From assembly GCA_902766015.1 (NCBI GenBank), contig CACXCC010000088.1, positions 1 to 39,382 of the forward strand: 39,382 bases of DNA. The letters run 5' to 3'. How positions within the stretch are numbered: position 1 is the first letter of the stretch; each line of letters opens with the position of its first letter. The stretch is from an uncultured Veillonellaceae bacterium. Its GTDB lineage: Bacteria > Bacillota > Negativicutes > Selenomonadales > Selenomonadaceae. The notes beneath the pieces were generated by a model. That model was not told where the DNA came from and searched no databases. It saw nothing but the letters and a program-made list of their open reading frames with translations. Shown in pieces: positions 27,332-34,312 of the stretch. A program made the translations under genes and the position numbers.

Positions 27332-28423
27332 TTATGCGTTGGCTTTCTGGAATTTCTCCATAAAGTCGGCGAGGGCGACAGCACCTTCGTACGGCATCGC
27401 ATTGTAAAGAGACGTGCGCATGCCGCCGACGCTGCGGTGTCCTTTCACGCCGCTGAGGCCGTGTTCGAGGGCTTCGGCGACGAATTTTTTCTCGAGTTCT
27501 TCGCTCGGCAGACGGAACGTGACGTTCATGAACGAACGGCTTGCCGGCTCTGCATGGCCGCGGTAGAATCCGTTCGAATTGTCGATGACATCATAGACGA
27601 GAGCGGATTTTTTCTTGTTGAGTTTTTCCATCGCGGCAAGACCGCCCTGAGCCTTGATCCATGCGGCCGTTTTGCCGACCATGTAAATGCAGAATGCCGG
27701 CGGCGTGTTGTAGAGCGAATCTTTTTTGAGGAACGTATTGTAACGGAACATCGTCGGGAGAGACTCCGGGCTGTTCTCGATGAAGGATTTCTTCGCGACG
27801 ACGAGGACAACGCCCGCAGGGCCGAGGTTTTTCTGGACGCCGGCGTAGATGAGGTCAAACTTTTTGAAGTCAACGGGGCGCGAGAGCATGTCGGAGGACA
27901 TGTCGGCGATCAGCGGAACGCCTTTCGTATCCGGTACGTAATGATACTCCGTGCCGTAAATCGTGTTGTTGTAGCAGACATGGACATAAGCCGCGTTCGG
28001 GTCAATCCGGAGTTCATCCTGCGTCGGAACATGACGGTAGCCGCCTTCCTTGCTCGAGGCGATGATTTCGCCGACACCGAGATGCGCGGCTTCTTTGTAT
28101 GCCTTTTCGGCGAAGCTGCCGGAGAGGACGTAGGAACCCGGATGCTCCTTCGTGGCAAAGTTCATCGGGACGAGTGCGAACTGCGTGCTGCCGCCGCCCG
28201 TCATAAAGAGAACTTCGTAGTCATCACCGAGACCCATGAGCTCCTTGATGTCAGCTTTTGCCTGGGCGTGAACGGCCGCATAAGCCGGTGCGCGGTGGCT
28301 GATCTCGAGGATCGACATACCCGTATGGTTAAAGTTCAAAAACTCGGCCTGTGCCTCCTTGAGTACGTCAAGCGGCAGCGTTCCCGGACCCGGGTTGAAA
28401 TTATAAACGCGATCTGCTTCCAT
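27332..28423 (-). CDS. serC: Phosphoserine aminotransferase
   Basis: It converts 3-phosphohydroxypyruvate and glutamate to phosphoserine and 2-oxoglutarate, the second step of serine synthesis. The 363 residues begin with the family signature YNFNPGPGTLP and carry FMTGGGSTQFAL, with the cofactor lysine in YAGVQKNLGPAG. AGGAGG precedes the ATG. It is divergent from serA, with 549 bases between them, and upstream of trpD. SerC, SerA and no SerB: the phosphatase step lies elsewhere. Confidence 0.96.
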   Translation of the reverse strand: MEADRVYNFNPGPGTLPLDVLKEAQAEFLNFNHTGMSILEISHRAPAYAAVHAQAKADIKELMGLGDDYEVLFMTGGGSTQFALVPMNFATKEHPGSYVLSGSFAEKAYKEAAHLGVGEIIASSKEGGYRHVPTQDELRIDPNAAYVHVCYNNTIYGTEYHYVPDTKGVPLIADMSSDMLSRPVDFKKFDLIYAGVQKNLGPAGVVLVVAKKSFIENSPESLPTMFRYNTFLKKDSLYNTPPAFCIYMVGKTAAWIKAQGGLAAMEKLNKKKSALVYDVIDNSNGFYRGHAEPASRSFMNVTFRLPSEELEKKFVAEALEHGLSGVKGHRSVGGMRTSLYNAMPYEGAVALADFMEKFQKANA

Positions 28424-28480
28424 GAAAAAACCTCCTGTTATATGGACAATACCATGATTTACTTGCCTTAACTGTCACAA

Positions 28481-28495
28481 TCCGCATATTGCGGA
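28481..28495. promoter_or_regulatory. Palindrome upstream of serC, possible operator
   Basis: TCCGCA-TAT-TGCGGA is a perfect inverted repeat 58-72 bases before the serC start, within the expected promoter region. No regulator can be named from it. Confidence 0.35.
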
Positions 28496-28647
28496 CAATG
28501 GCTTTCCTTTCATTTTATCGCGCCCTATAGCGAATGGCAAGAGAAAAATTTCACACCTGCACACCGGAACGGGACAGGAGTCGCCGACAGGCGGAAGAAA
28601 TGACGCCGCGGCTTACATAGATTTGCAAATGTACTTCCGAAAAGGGC

Positions 28648-28676
28648 TTGACGATAAATTTCGGATGCACTATAAT
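28648..28676 (+). promoter_or_regulatory. Promoter of serA
   Basis: -35 TTGACG (28648-28653), 17-base spacer, -10 TATAAT (28671-28676). Transcription should begin near 28683. The stretch between it and serC (28496-28640) shows no gene. Confidence 0.85.
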
Positions 28677-28682
28677 GGCAGT

Positions 28683-28906
28683 ATGCACGAAAACAGGAAA
28701 CGCGACGAACAGGAAGCGTCCTTGACCTATCGCAAAGAGAACCGGCGGGCGGTGCGAGCCGGTAGAAGGTGACGGACGTTCCGCCTGGGAGCGGCTGACG
28801 ACGAGTCAGACGGGTAAGCCCGATACAGCGACAGAGAGACGCATGTGCGTCACTTGGGTGGTACCGCGGAACTGATGCTTCGTCCCAATGGGGGCGGGGC
28901 TTTTTT
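28683..28906 (+). promoter_or_regulatory. T-box leader of serA, probable serine specifier
   Basis: The leader contains the T-box core TGGGTGGTACCGCGG (28855-28869), which pairs with the tRNA acceptor end in the antiterminator. A terminator stem follows (28877-28886 with 28891-28900) with a T run at 28901-28906. Upstream, the stem I apex ACCGGC/GCCGGT and the AGAGA block are visible. The likely specifier loop strand, TTCCG after the helix CGTCC/GGACG, offers UCC (28780-28782), a serine codon followed by a purine. Uncharged tRNA-Ser would then let transcription run into serA. Confidence 0.9.
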
Positions 28907-28972
28907 ATTTGTACCGGTTTTCCTGCACCGAAGGAAACATTGACAGGAGTTTTCGATTGGGGAGAGATTAGG

Positions 28973-30559
28973 ATGAAAGTTTTAGCAGCAGACGGCATTT
29001 CGCCGAAAGGAATTGAGCTTTTACAGCAGGAGTTCGAGGTCGTAGTCAAAAACAAACTGCCGGCCGAGGAATTGCTTGAAATTATCCCGGAATTTGACGC
29101 ACTCATCGTCCGTTCGGCATCGAAAGTCACGGCCGAAGTCATCGAGCGCGCAACGAAACTGAAAATCATCGGCCGCGCCGGTGTCGGCGTCGACAACATT
29201 GACATCCCGGCAGCGACAAAACGCGGCATTATCGTCATCAATTCCCCGGGCGGCAACACGATCGCCGCAACGGAGCACACGATGGCCATGATGCTTTCGA
29301 TGGCGCGCAATATCCCGATCGCGAACGAAACGGTACAGCGCGGCGAATGGAACCGCAAACAGTACGTCGGCGTCGAACTGCGCGGCAAAACGCTCGGTGT
29401 CGTCGGCTTCGGACGTATCGGCAGCGGCGTTGCCAAACGCGCCCAGGCATTTGACATGAACGTCATCGCCTATGACCCGTATATTAATGAAGCGCGCGCC
29501 AAATCCATGGGCGTACGCGTCTGCACGCTTGACGAAGTCGTCCGCGAATCGGACTTCATCACCGTCCATATGCCGCTGACGCCGGAGACGCGCGGCATGA
29601 TCGGCATGGAAGAAATGAAAAAGATGAAAAAAGGCGTCCGCCTCGTCAACTGCGCACGCGGCGGCATTATCAATGAAGCCGACCTCGCCGAAGCCGTCAA
29701 ACAGGGCCTCGTCGCCGGAGCCGCCATCGACGTATTCACGCAGGAACCGCTCCCGGCAGGTCATCCGCTCGTCGGTGTCAAAGGCATTTTCCTGACGCCG
29801 CATCTCGGCGCATCGACCGTTGAGGCACAGATCGGCGTTTCCATGGACGTTGCCAAAGGCATCCGCGCCGCGCTCCACGGCGAACCGGTTGCAACCGCCG
29901 TCAACATGGCCCCGGTTTCCCCGCAGGTCATGCAGGTTATTGAACCGTATCTGACACTCGCGGAACGCCTCGGCTGCACGGTCTGCTCGCTCGCCGCAGG
30001 CCCGATCCAGACGGTCGAAGTCACGTACAACGGCGAAATCACTGACGTCAGCACGAGTCTCATCACGACGGCCGTACTCAAAGGCATGCTGAATCCGGTC
30101 CTCGAAGAAGCGGTCAATTATGTCAACGCACCGGGCCTCGCGAAGGAACGCGGCATCACAGTCTCCGAAGTCAAGAGCCGCAACGCCGTCAGCTACGCCA
30201 ACCTCATTTCCGTCAAAATCACGACGGCAGACGGCAAACAGGTCAGTGTCGAAGGCACGCTCTTCGGACGCGAAGGCCGCATCGTCGAGATCAACGGTTT
30301 CCGCGTTGACGTTGACCCGCACGCGCGCATCCTCATCTGCCCGCATATCAACCGCCCGGGCATCATCGGTAAAGTCGGCTCGATCCTCGGCGACGCCGGC
30401 ATCAACATTTCGGCAATGCAGGTCGGCAAAACGGACATCGAAGGCACGAACATCATGGTCCTGACGATTGACAATGACATCAAGGCTGACACGCTCGCCA
30501 AAGTCAAAGAAGTCGACGGCATCTTTGACGCGAAACTCGTCAACTTCTACGCTCTGTGA
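28973..30559 (+). CDS. serA: D-3-phosphoglycerate dehydrogenase
   Basis: It oxidises 3-phosphoglycerate to 3-phosphohydroxypyruvate with NAD, opening serine synthesis. The 528 residues fit the long form: the substrate/NAD domains with VGFGRIGSGVAKRA near residue 142 and the catalytic His H277 in HLGAST, an intervening domain (about 310-450), and a C-terminal ACT domain from about residue 453 (ILICPHINRPGIIGKVG) which usually senses serine. The start at 28973 follows GGGGAGAG; an in-frame codon at 28940 has no better site. A T-box leader controls it. Confidence 0.96.
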   Translation: MKVLAADGISPKGIELLQQEFEVVVKNKLPAEELLEIIPEFDALIVRSASKVTAEVIERATKLKIIGRAGVGVDNIDIPAATKRGIIVINSPGGNTIAATEHTMAMMLSMARNIPIANETVQRGEWNRKQYVGVELRGKTLGVVGFGRIGSGVAKRAQAFDMNVIAYDPYINEARAKSMGVRVCTLDEVVRESDFITVHMPLTPETRGMIGMEEMKKMKKGVRLVNCARGGIINEADLAEAVKQGLVAGAAIDVFTQEPLPAGHPLVGVKGIFLTPHLGASTVEAQIGVSMDVAKGIRAALHGEPVATAVNMAPVSPQVMQVIEPYLTLAERLGCTVCSLAAGPIQTVEVTYNGEITDVSTSLITTAVLKGMLNPVLEEAVNYVNAPGLAKERGITVSEVKSRNAVSYANLISVKITTADGKQVSVEGTLFGREGRIVEINGFRVDVDPHARILICPHINRPGIIGKVGSILGDAGINISAMQVGKTDIEGTNIMVLTIDNDIKADTLAKVKEVDGIFDAKLVNFYAL

Positions 30560-30612
30560 TCTGCGTTTTATACAACAATAACCAACAAAAGTAATACGAT
30601 GTAATTACCGCG

Positions 30613-30641
30613 AAAAGCACTCCGAAAGGGGTGCTTTTTTT
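30613..30641 (+). terminator. Terminator of serA
   Basis: Stem AAAAGCACTCC with its complement (30613-30623 and 30628-30638, one G-T pair) closed by a GAAA loop, then T. Confidence 0.92.
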
Positions 30642-30681
30642 GTGATTTGTTTACACAATTTGAAGAATACGTGTATACAAA

Positions 30682-30710
30682 TTGACATGTCTGTAAGTCT
30701 GTGTTAACAT
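30682..30710 (+). promoter_or_regulatory. Promoter of the 129-residue protein gene
   Basis: -35 TTGACA (30682-30687), 17-base spacer, -10 TAACAT (30705-30710). Confidence 0.7.
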
Positions 30711-30737
30711 CGTTACATATTCAAGGGGGAATGATGT

Positions 30738-31127
30738 ATGTTTACGAAAGACTTACTCGCAGCAAGAATCCGCATTATGTCGCTGAGCCAGATCCGTCAG
30801 ATGACGGAGGAGGTCCGCAGCAATCCGGATGAATACAAAAAAGACACAATCGAATACTGCGATGCCATGTACGACATCATCTCCTCGCTGTCCGACGAAC
30901 GCAACGCGGAGATCGTCGGCGAGCTCGTCGAAAACTATTCGTCGATGGGCATTTTCGATGAGGTTTACATCGTCGATTCGATGCTGGCGCTCGCACTCGC
31001 ATCGTACCAGAACGAGCTCGGCGAGCCGAACATTTACGATATGGGCTGGACGAAGTCTGCATGGGAATTCTTCCGCACGGCCTGCGAAAGCAAGTGCGGC
31101 GATGCCATGTGGTACTACAATAATTAA
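30738..31127 (+). CDS. Hypothetical small acidic protein
   Basis: The protein has 129 residues, is acidic, mostly helical by composition, and has no signal peptide or membrane span. It carries its own consensus promoter, an AAGGGGG ribosome site and its own terminator, so it is a free-standing, probably well-expressed gene. Repeated Asp/Glu and aromatic residues (EYCDAMYDII, NIYDMGWTKSAWEFF) suggest a compact helical fold. I do not recognise the family and see no catalytic motif. Confidence 0.75.
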   Translation: MFTKDLLAARIRIMSLSQIRQMTEEVRSNPDEYKKDTIEYCDAMYDIISSLSDERNAEIVGELVENYSSMGIFDEVYIVDSMLALALASYQNELGEPNIYDMGWTKSAWEFFRTACESKCGDAMWYYNN

Positions 31128-31171
31128 ATTTTCATTCGATATGAATTAGATTTAAATGAACAAGGAAACGG

Positions 31172-31203
31172 AGACGACCGGCGAGAAGCCGGCCGTCTTT
31201 TTT
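31172..31203 (+). terminator. Terminator of the 129-residue protein gene
   Basis: An 11-pair stem with one A-C mismatch (31172-31182 with 31188-31198) is followed by a T run. Confidence 0.88.
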
Positions 31204-31260
31204 GCGCCGTTTTGCGGCGTCGGTTATGTTTAAATCTCGAAAATGAATTCGGGATGGGTA

Positions 31261-31315
31261 TTTTGCGACAAAAAAAGATGCGTTTTGTGACACGGGATGA
31301 AAAATACGGTAGAAT
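31261..31315 (+). promoter_or_regulatory. Promoter with paired direct repeats upstream of the LytTR regulator
   Basis: GTGACA (31287-31292), 17-base spacer, TAGAAT (31310-31315) forms a promoter. TTTTGCGACA (31261-31270) and TTTTGTGACA (31283-31292) are direct repeats exactly 22 bases apart, two helical turns, the spacing LytTR proteins use. The second repeat overlaps the -35 box. Confidence 0.55.
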
Positions 31316-31383
31316 TGTTTTAAGATTGTTATATAAAAATAAATAGGTAAGCGAAACGAGGATTTCGGGAAGGAAGTGGGGTT

Positions 31384-32106
31384 ATGCTGCGGATTGCGAT
31401 TTGTGATGACGATCGGGATCAGCTCGGGCTGATTAAGATGGCTATCGAGACGTATTGCGGGATTAACGGAGAGTCCGCGGTTTATACGCTCTATGACAAG
31501 GCGTTTGATTTTATCGATGACATCGAGCGGCATCGCCCGTTTGATATTGTTTTTTTGGACATTTGTATGCCGGGGATGCTCGGGACGGATATTGCCGAGC
31601 AGATGCGTCAGGAGAAGATGGCGTGTGAGATTATTTTTTTGACGTCAAGCGACGAGTTTGCGGTCGATGCGTTTGCCGTGGACGCTGCGCATTATATCTT
31701 GAAGCCGTTTACGCAGGAGCAGATCAATACGGCGATGGATCGCGCGCTCGAACGGATTCGCCTGCGCGGCAGCCGGCGGATGATTTTGCATATTGCGGGC
31801 GGCATCCGGGTCGTCCAGATCGACGATATCCAGTATATTGCGAGCAACGGTCATATTTTGACGCTGTATCTGAAGGACGGTTCGACGGTGGAGGTGCGTC
31901 AGACGATGACGGCGATGCTCGCGGACCTCGAAAGTCTCGCGCCGCGTCAGTTTGTGAGCCCGATTAAGGGGTATATCGTGAATCAGCGGGAGATCTGCTA
32001 TATCAAGACGACGCATCTGAAGGTCGGGGATAAGGAGATTCCGCTGACAAAGGGCGGGTATAAGCCGTTCAAGGATCGGTATTTTGATTATTTGTTTTCC
32101 TTATAA
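31384..32106 (+). CDS. LytTR-family response regulator
   Basis: The 240-residue protein has a receiver domain (residues 1-120) with acidic cluster CDDD, phosphorylation site D59 in VFLDICMPG and the conserved lysine in ILKPFT. A C-terminal LytTR DNA-binding domain (about 135-240) contains YIASNGH, FVSPIKGYIVN and the ICYIK segment. Such regulators bind direct repeats as dimers after phosphorylation by a HPK10-type kinase, often in peptide signalling. No sensor kinase or peptide gene is next to it, so it is an orphan here. GAAGGAAGTGGGG precedes the ATG. Repeats ahead of its promoter suggest autoregulation. Confidence 0.92.
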   Translation: MLRIAICDDDRDQLGLIKMAIETYCGINGESAVYTLYDKAFDFIDDIERHRPFDIVFLDICMPGMLGTDIAEQMRQEKMACEIIFLTSSDEFAVDAFAVDAAHYILKPFTQEQINTAMDRALERIRLRGSRRMILHIAGGIRVVQIDDIQYIASNGHILTLYLKDGSTVEVRQTMTAMLADLESLAPRQFVSPIKGYIVNQREICYIKTTHLKVGDKEIPLTKGGYKPFKDRYFDYLFSL

Positions 32107-32135
32107 AAGGCGGGATCGCGAAAAAGTTCGGGAAC

Positions 32136-32249
32136 AAAAAAGCCCCGCCGAAAGGCGGGGTTCGTGCAAAGGAATCCATCAACCGAGCAATCCGGACGCT
32201 CCGGCCGGTTGACATCTGCAAAAACATACTTTTCAAAATTTATATCCAT
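32136..32249 (-). ncRNA. Candidate small RNA
   Basis: On the minus strand a consensus promoter (32256-32284) is followed by about 114 bases that end in a clean intrinsic terminator (stem 32142-32161 with GAAA or TTTC loop, then six T). Inside is a stem TCAACCG/CGGTTGA enclosing CCGGA-GCG-TCCGG. No gene lies on this strand here. An ATG with an open frame begins near the start, but there is no ribosome site and the frame runs through the terminator. Its targets are unknown. Confidence 0.45.
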
Positions 32250-32255
32250 GTGTTT

Positions 32256-32284
32256 ATTATATATCCCAAAGTAGTTATTTACAA
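32256..32284 (-). promoter_or_regulatory. Promoter of the candidate small RNA
   Basis: On the minus strand: -35 TTGTAA (32279-32284), 17-base spacer, -10 TATAAT (32256-32261). Confidence 0.6.
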
Positions 32285-32302
32285 GTAGTTACCATAATAC
32301 GG

Positions 32303-32336
32303 CCGACCTTTATGTCTATATATGAGGTCGGTTTTT
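32303..32336 (+). terminator. Plus-strand terminator before the GH3 gene
   Basis: CCGACCT (32303-32309) pairs with AGGTCGG (32325-32331), followed by five T. It lies about 200 bases after the response regulator stop and would end that transcript before the next gene. Confidence 0.7.
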
Positions 32337-32339
32337 GCG

Positions 32340-32369
32340 TTGTGTTCGGCGGTTTTTCCGTGATATACT
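32340..32369 (+). promoter_or_regulatory. Promoter of the GH3 lipoprotein gene
   Basis: -35-like TTGTGT (32340-32345), 18-base spacer, -10 TATACT (32364-32369). Confidence 0.5.
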
Positions 32370-32406
32370 GGTAGCAAATAACGTTCGGTTTGAAGGAGTG
32401 GTTTGG

Positions 32407-33534
32407 ATGCGGAGTCGGGTTTTGACGGTTTTGGCGGCGGCGGGGTTGTGTTTGACGATGCTCGCCGGGTGCGGGGGGACGGCGGCGAAGGATGCCGGGG
32501 CGCCGGAGAAGGTTTTGACGGTTGAGGAGCGGGCGGATCAGATTGTCGCGGGGATGTCGACGGCGGAGAAGGTCGGGCAGCTCGTGATGATCGGCGTGCA
32601 GGGGACTGAGGTGAATGACGACAGTCTCTTTATGCTGCATCAGTATCATATGGGCGGCGTCATCCTCTTTGACCGGAACCTCGAGTCGGCGGAGCAGACG
32701 CGGAAACTCACGTCAGATCTGCAGGCGCAGGCGGGCGAAAAGGTGCCGCTCTTTATCGGGATTGACGAAGAGGGCGGACGCGTCGTGCGCGGGAAAGCCT
32801 TTATCCCGGCGCCTCCGTCGCAGCAGGAAATCGGACGCAGCGGCGATGTCACGGCCGCGCGGGAACAGGCGGCGAAAACGGCCGGGGATCTCCGGGCGCT
32901 CGGTGTCAATGTCAACTTTGCGCCGGTGGCTGACGTCAGCGCGACGGATCCGCGATCGTACAGCGGTGACGCGAAAACAGCGGCGGCGTTCGTCGATGCC
33001 GCCGCGCAGGGATACCGTGACGGTCATATAATCTACGCGCTGAAACATTTCCCGGGGATCGGGCGCGGCACCGTCGACTCGCATCAGGACATCTCGTCCG
33101 TCAACGCGTCAAAGGAAACGCTCCTGCAGACCGACCTCGTGCCGTTCCGTCAGGTCATGGCGCGCGACACGGACCCGGACTGGTTCGTCCTCGTCTCGCA
33201 TCTCAACTATCCCGCCCTCGACCGCGACAATCCCGCGAGCCTCTCCAAAGCCGTCATGACCGATTTCCTGCGCGGGGAGCTCGGCTATAACGGGCTCGTT
33301 ATCACCGACGATCTCGAAATGGGGGCCGTCTCGCGTCACCATGAGTTCCGCGATCTCGGCGTACAGGCCGTCCTCGCCGGCGCCGACGTCGTCATGGTCT
33401 GTCACGAATACCCGCATGAAACGGATGTCTACCTCGGCCTGCTGGACGCGGTCGAAAACGGCACGATCAGCCAAGCGCGGCTGGATGAGTCGGTGCGGAG
33501 GGTTGTGCTGGCGAAGTTGCGGATGCAGGAATGA
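32407..33534 (+). CDS. GH3-family beta-N-acetylhexosaminidase-like lipoprotein
   Basis: The 375-residue protein starts with a lipoprotein signal ending in LAGC, so C22 should be lipidated and the protein held at the cell surface. The remainder is one GH3 N-terminal barrel. KHFPGIGRGTVDSHQDI is the NagZ-type loop that carries the catalytic His, and VITDDLEMGAV contains the Asp nucleophile. The likely substrate is GlcNAc-containing muropeptide or chitin-like sugar in peptidoglycan turnover; the NagZ role is inferred from these motifs. GAAGGAGTGG precedes the ATG; upstream in-frame codons lack a ribosome site. It is a single gene with its own terminator. Confidence 0.9.
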   Translation: MRSRVLTVLAAAGLCLTMLAGCGGTAAKDAGAPEKVLTVEERADQIVAGMSTAEKVGQLVMIGVQGTEVNDDSLFMLHQYHMGGVILFDRNLESAEQTRKLTSDLQAQAGEKVPLFIGIDEEGGRVVRGKAFIPAPPSQQEIGRSGDVTAAREQAAKTAGDLRALGVNVNFAPVADVSATDPRSYSGDAKTAAAFVDAAAQGYRDGHIIYALKHFPGIGRGTVDSHQDISSVNASKETLLQTDLVPFRQVMARDTDPDWFVLVSHLNYPALDRDNPASLSKAVMTDFLRGELGYNGLVITDDLEMGAVSRHHEFRDLGVQAVLAGADVVMVCHEYPHETDVYLGLLDAVENGTISQARLDESVRRVVLAKLRMQE

Positions 33535-33571
33535 TGTCTACGGGCGATCAAAAAAATTCATAAAAGATCAG

Positions 33572-33607
33572 AAAATCTTCTGCGGTTGGCAGGAGATTTT
33601 TTATTTT
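33572..33607 (+). terminator. Terminator of the GH3 gene
   Basis: A 12-pair stem (33572-33583 with 33589-33600, one wobble) with a GGTTG loop continues into a T-rich tract. Confidence 0.85.
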
Positions 33608-33671
33608 TCGCGAATTTGTCCATTATGAAAAGATAGTCTATACATAACGGACAAATTAAGGAGGATTTTTC

Positions 33672-34304
33672 ATGCCGGTAGTAAAGAAATCGTTGTTGGT
33701 GTTGTTGGTGATCGGACTGATTGCAGCGGGGTGCACATATTACGGATTGTCCGGGAAAGAGGAGCCGGAAACGTTACCGCCCGTAACGGCAGAAAACCGG
33801 AAAGAAGCGTCAAAACGAACGGAAATTGCTGTTTATGTGACGGGCGCTGTCGTCGAACCCGGTGTTGTTTATTTACAACAAGGTGCGCGCGGCGGCGATG
33901 CGGTCAAGGCCTGCGGCGGGTTTTTACCGGAAGCGGCCGTCGATCAGGTCAATCTCGCGATGGTTTTAAAGGATGGTCAGCAATTGCGCGTTCCTGTTAA
34001 ACCGGCACCGGGAACCGGGGCAGTCGGGACCGCAAATCCGGACGGATCCCCGGGGGGTCAATCCGGAATGACGTCAACTGCGTCATCGTCAAAAGCGGCA
34101 ATGTCAGGCGGCGCACTCGTCAATATCAACACCGCAGATGCAAAACAATTGGATACGCTTCCGGGGGTCGGTCCTTCGATGGCACAGCGGATCATCGAAT
34201 ACCGCGAGGCAAATGGCGGCTTTTCGATGCCGGAAGACTTGAAGAAAGTCCGCGGCATCGGTGACGCGAAATTCCAAAAACTGCAGGATAAGATCTGTAT
34301 CTGA
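33672..34304 (+). CDS. comEA: Competence DNA-binding protein ComEA
   Basis: It binds incoming double-stranded DNA at the outer face of the membrane during transformation. The 210 residues contain an N-terminal membrane anchor (an IAAGC sequence could make it a lipoprotein instead), an SLBB domain (about 51-110, VYVTGAVVEPGVVYL), a low-complexity Gly/Ser/Thr linker, and a C-terminal helix-hairpin-helix pair (about 150-210, VNINTADAKQLDTLPGVG and VRGIGDAKFQKL). AAGGAGG precedes the ATG. comEC starts eight bases after its stop. Confidence 0.95.
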   Translation: MPVVKKSLLVLLVIGLIAAGCTYYGLSGKEEPETLPPVTAENRKEASKRTEIAVYVTGAVVEPGVVYLQQGARGGDAVKACGGFLPEAAVDQVNLAMVLKDGQQLRVPVKPAPGTGAVGTANPDGSPGGQSGMTSTASSSKAAMSGGALVNINTADAKQLDTLPGVGPSMAQRIIEYREANGGFSMPEDLKKVRGIGDAKFQKLQDKICI

Positions 34305-34312
34305 GGTGCTAT

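Noticed and set aside
26963-28471. A 502-codon plus-strand frame over trpD and serC
   Set aside because: It is antisense to two clear enzymes and lacks a ribosome site or motif.
32141-32161. Terminator of the LytTR gene on the plus strand
   Set aside because: The hairpin is followed by TTCGTGC on the plus strand and has no T run; the T run is on the minus strand, so it belongs to the candidate small RNA.
32153-32249. Small protein in the minus-strand transcript
   Set aside because: The frame starting near 32250 has no ribosome site and runs through the terminator without a stop.
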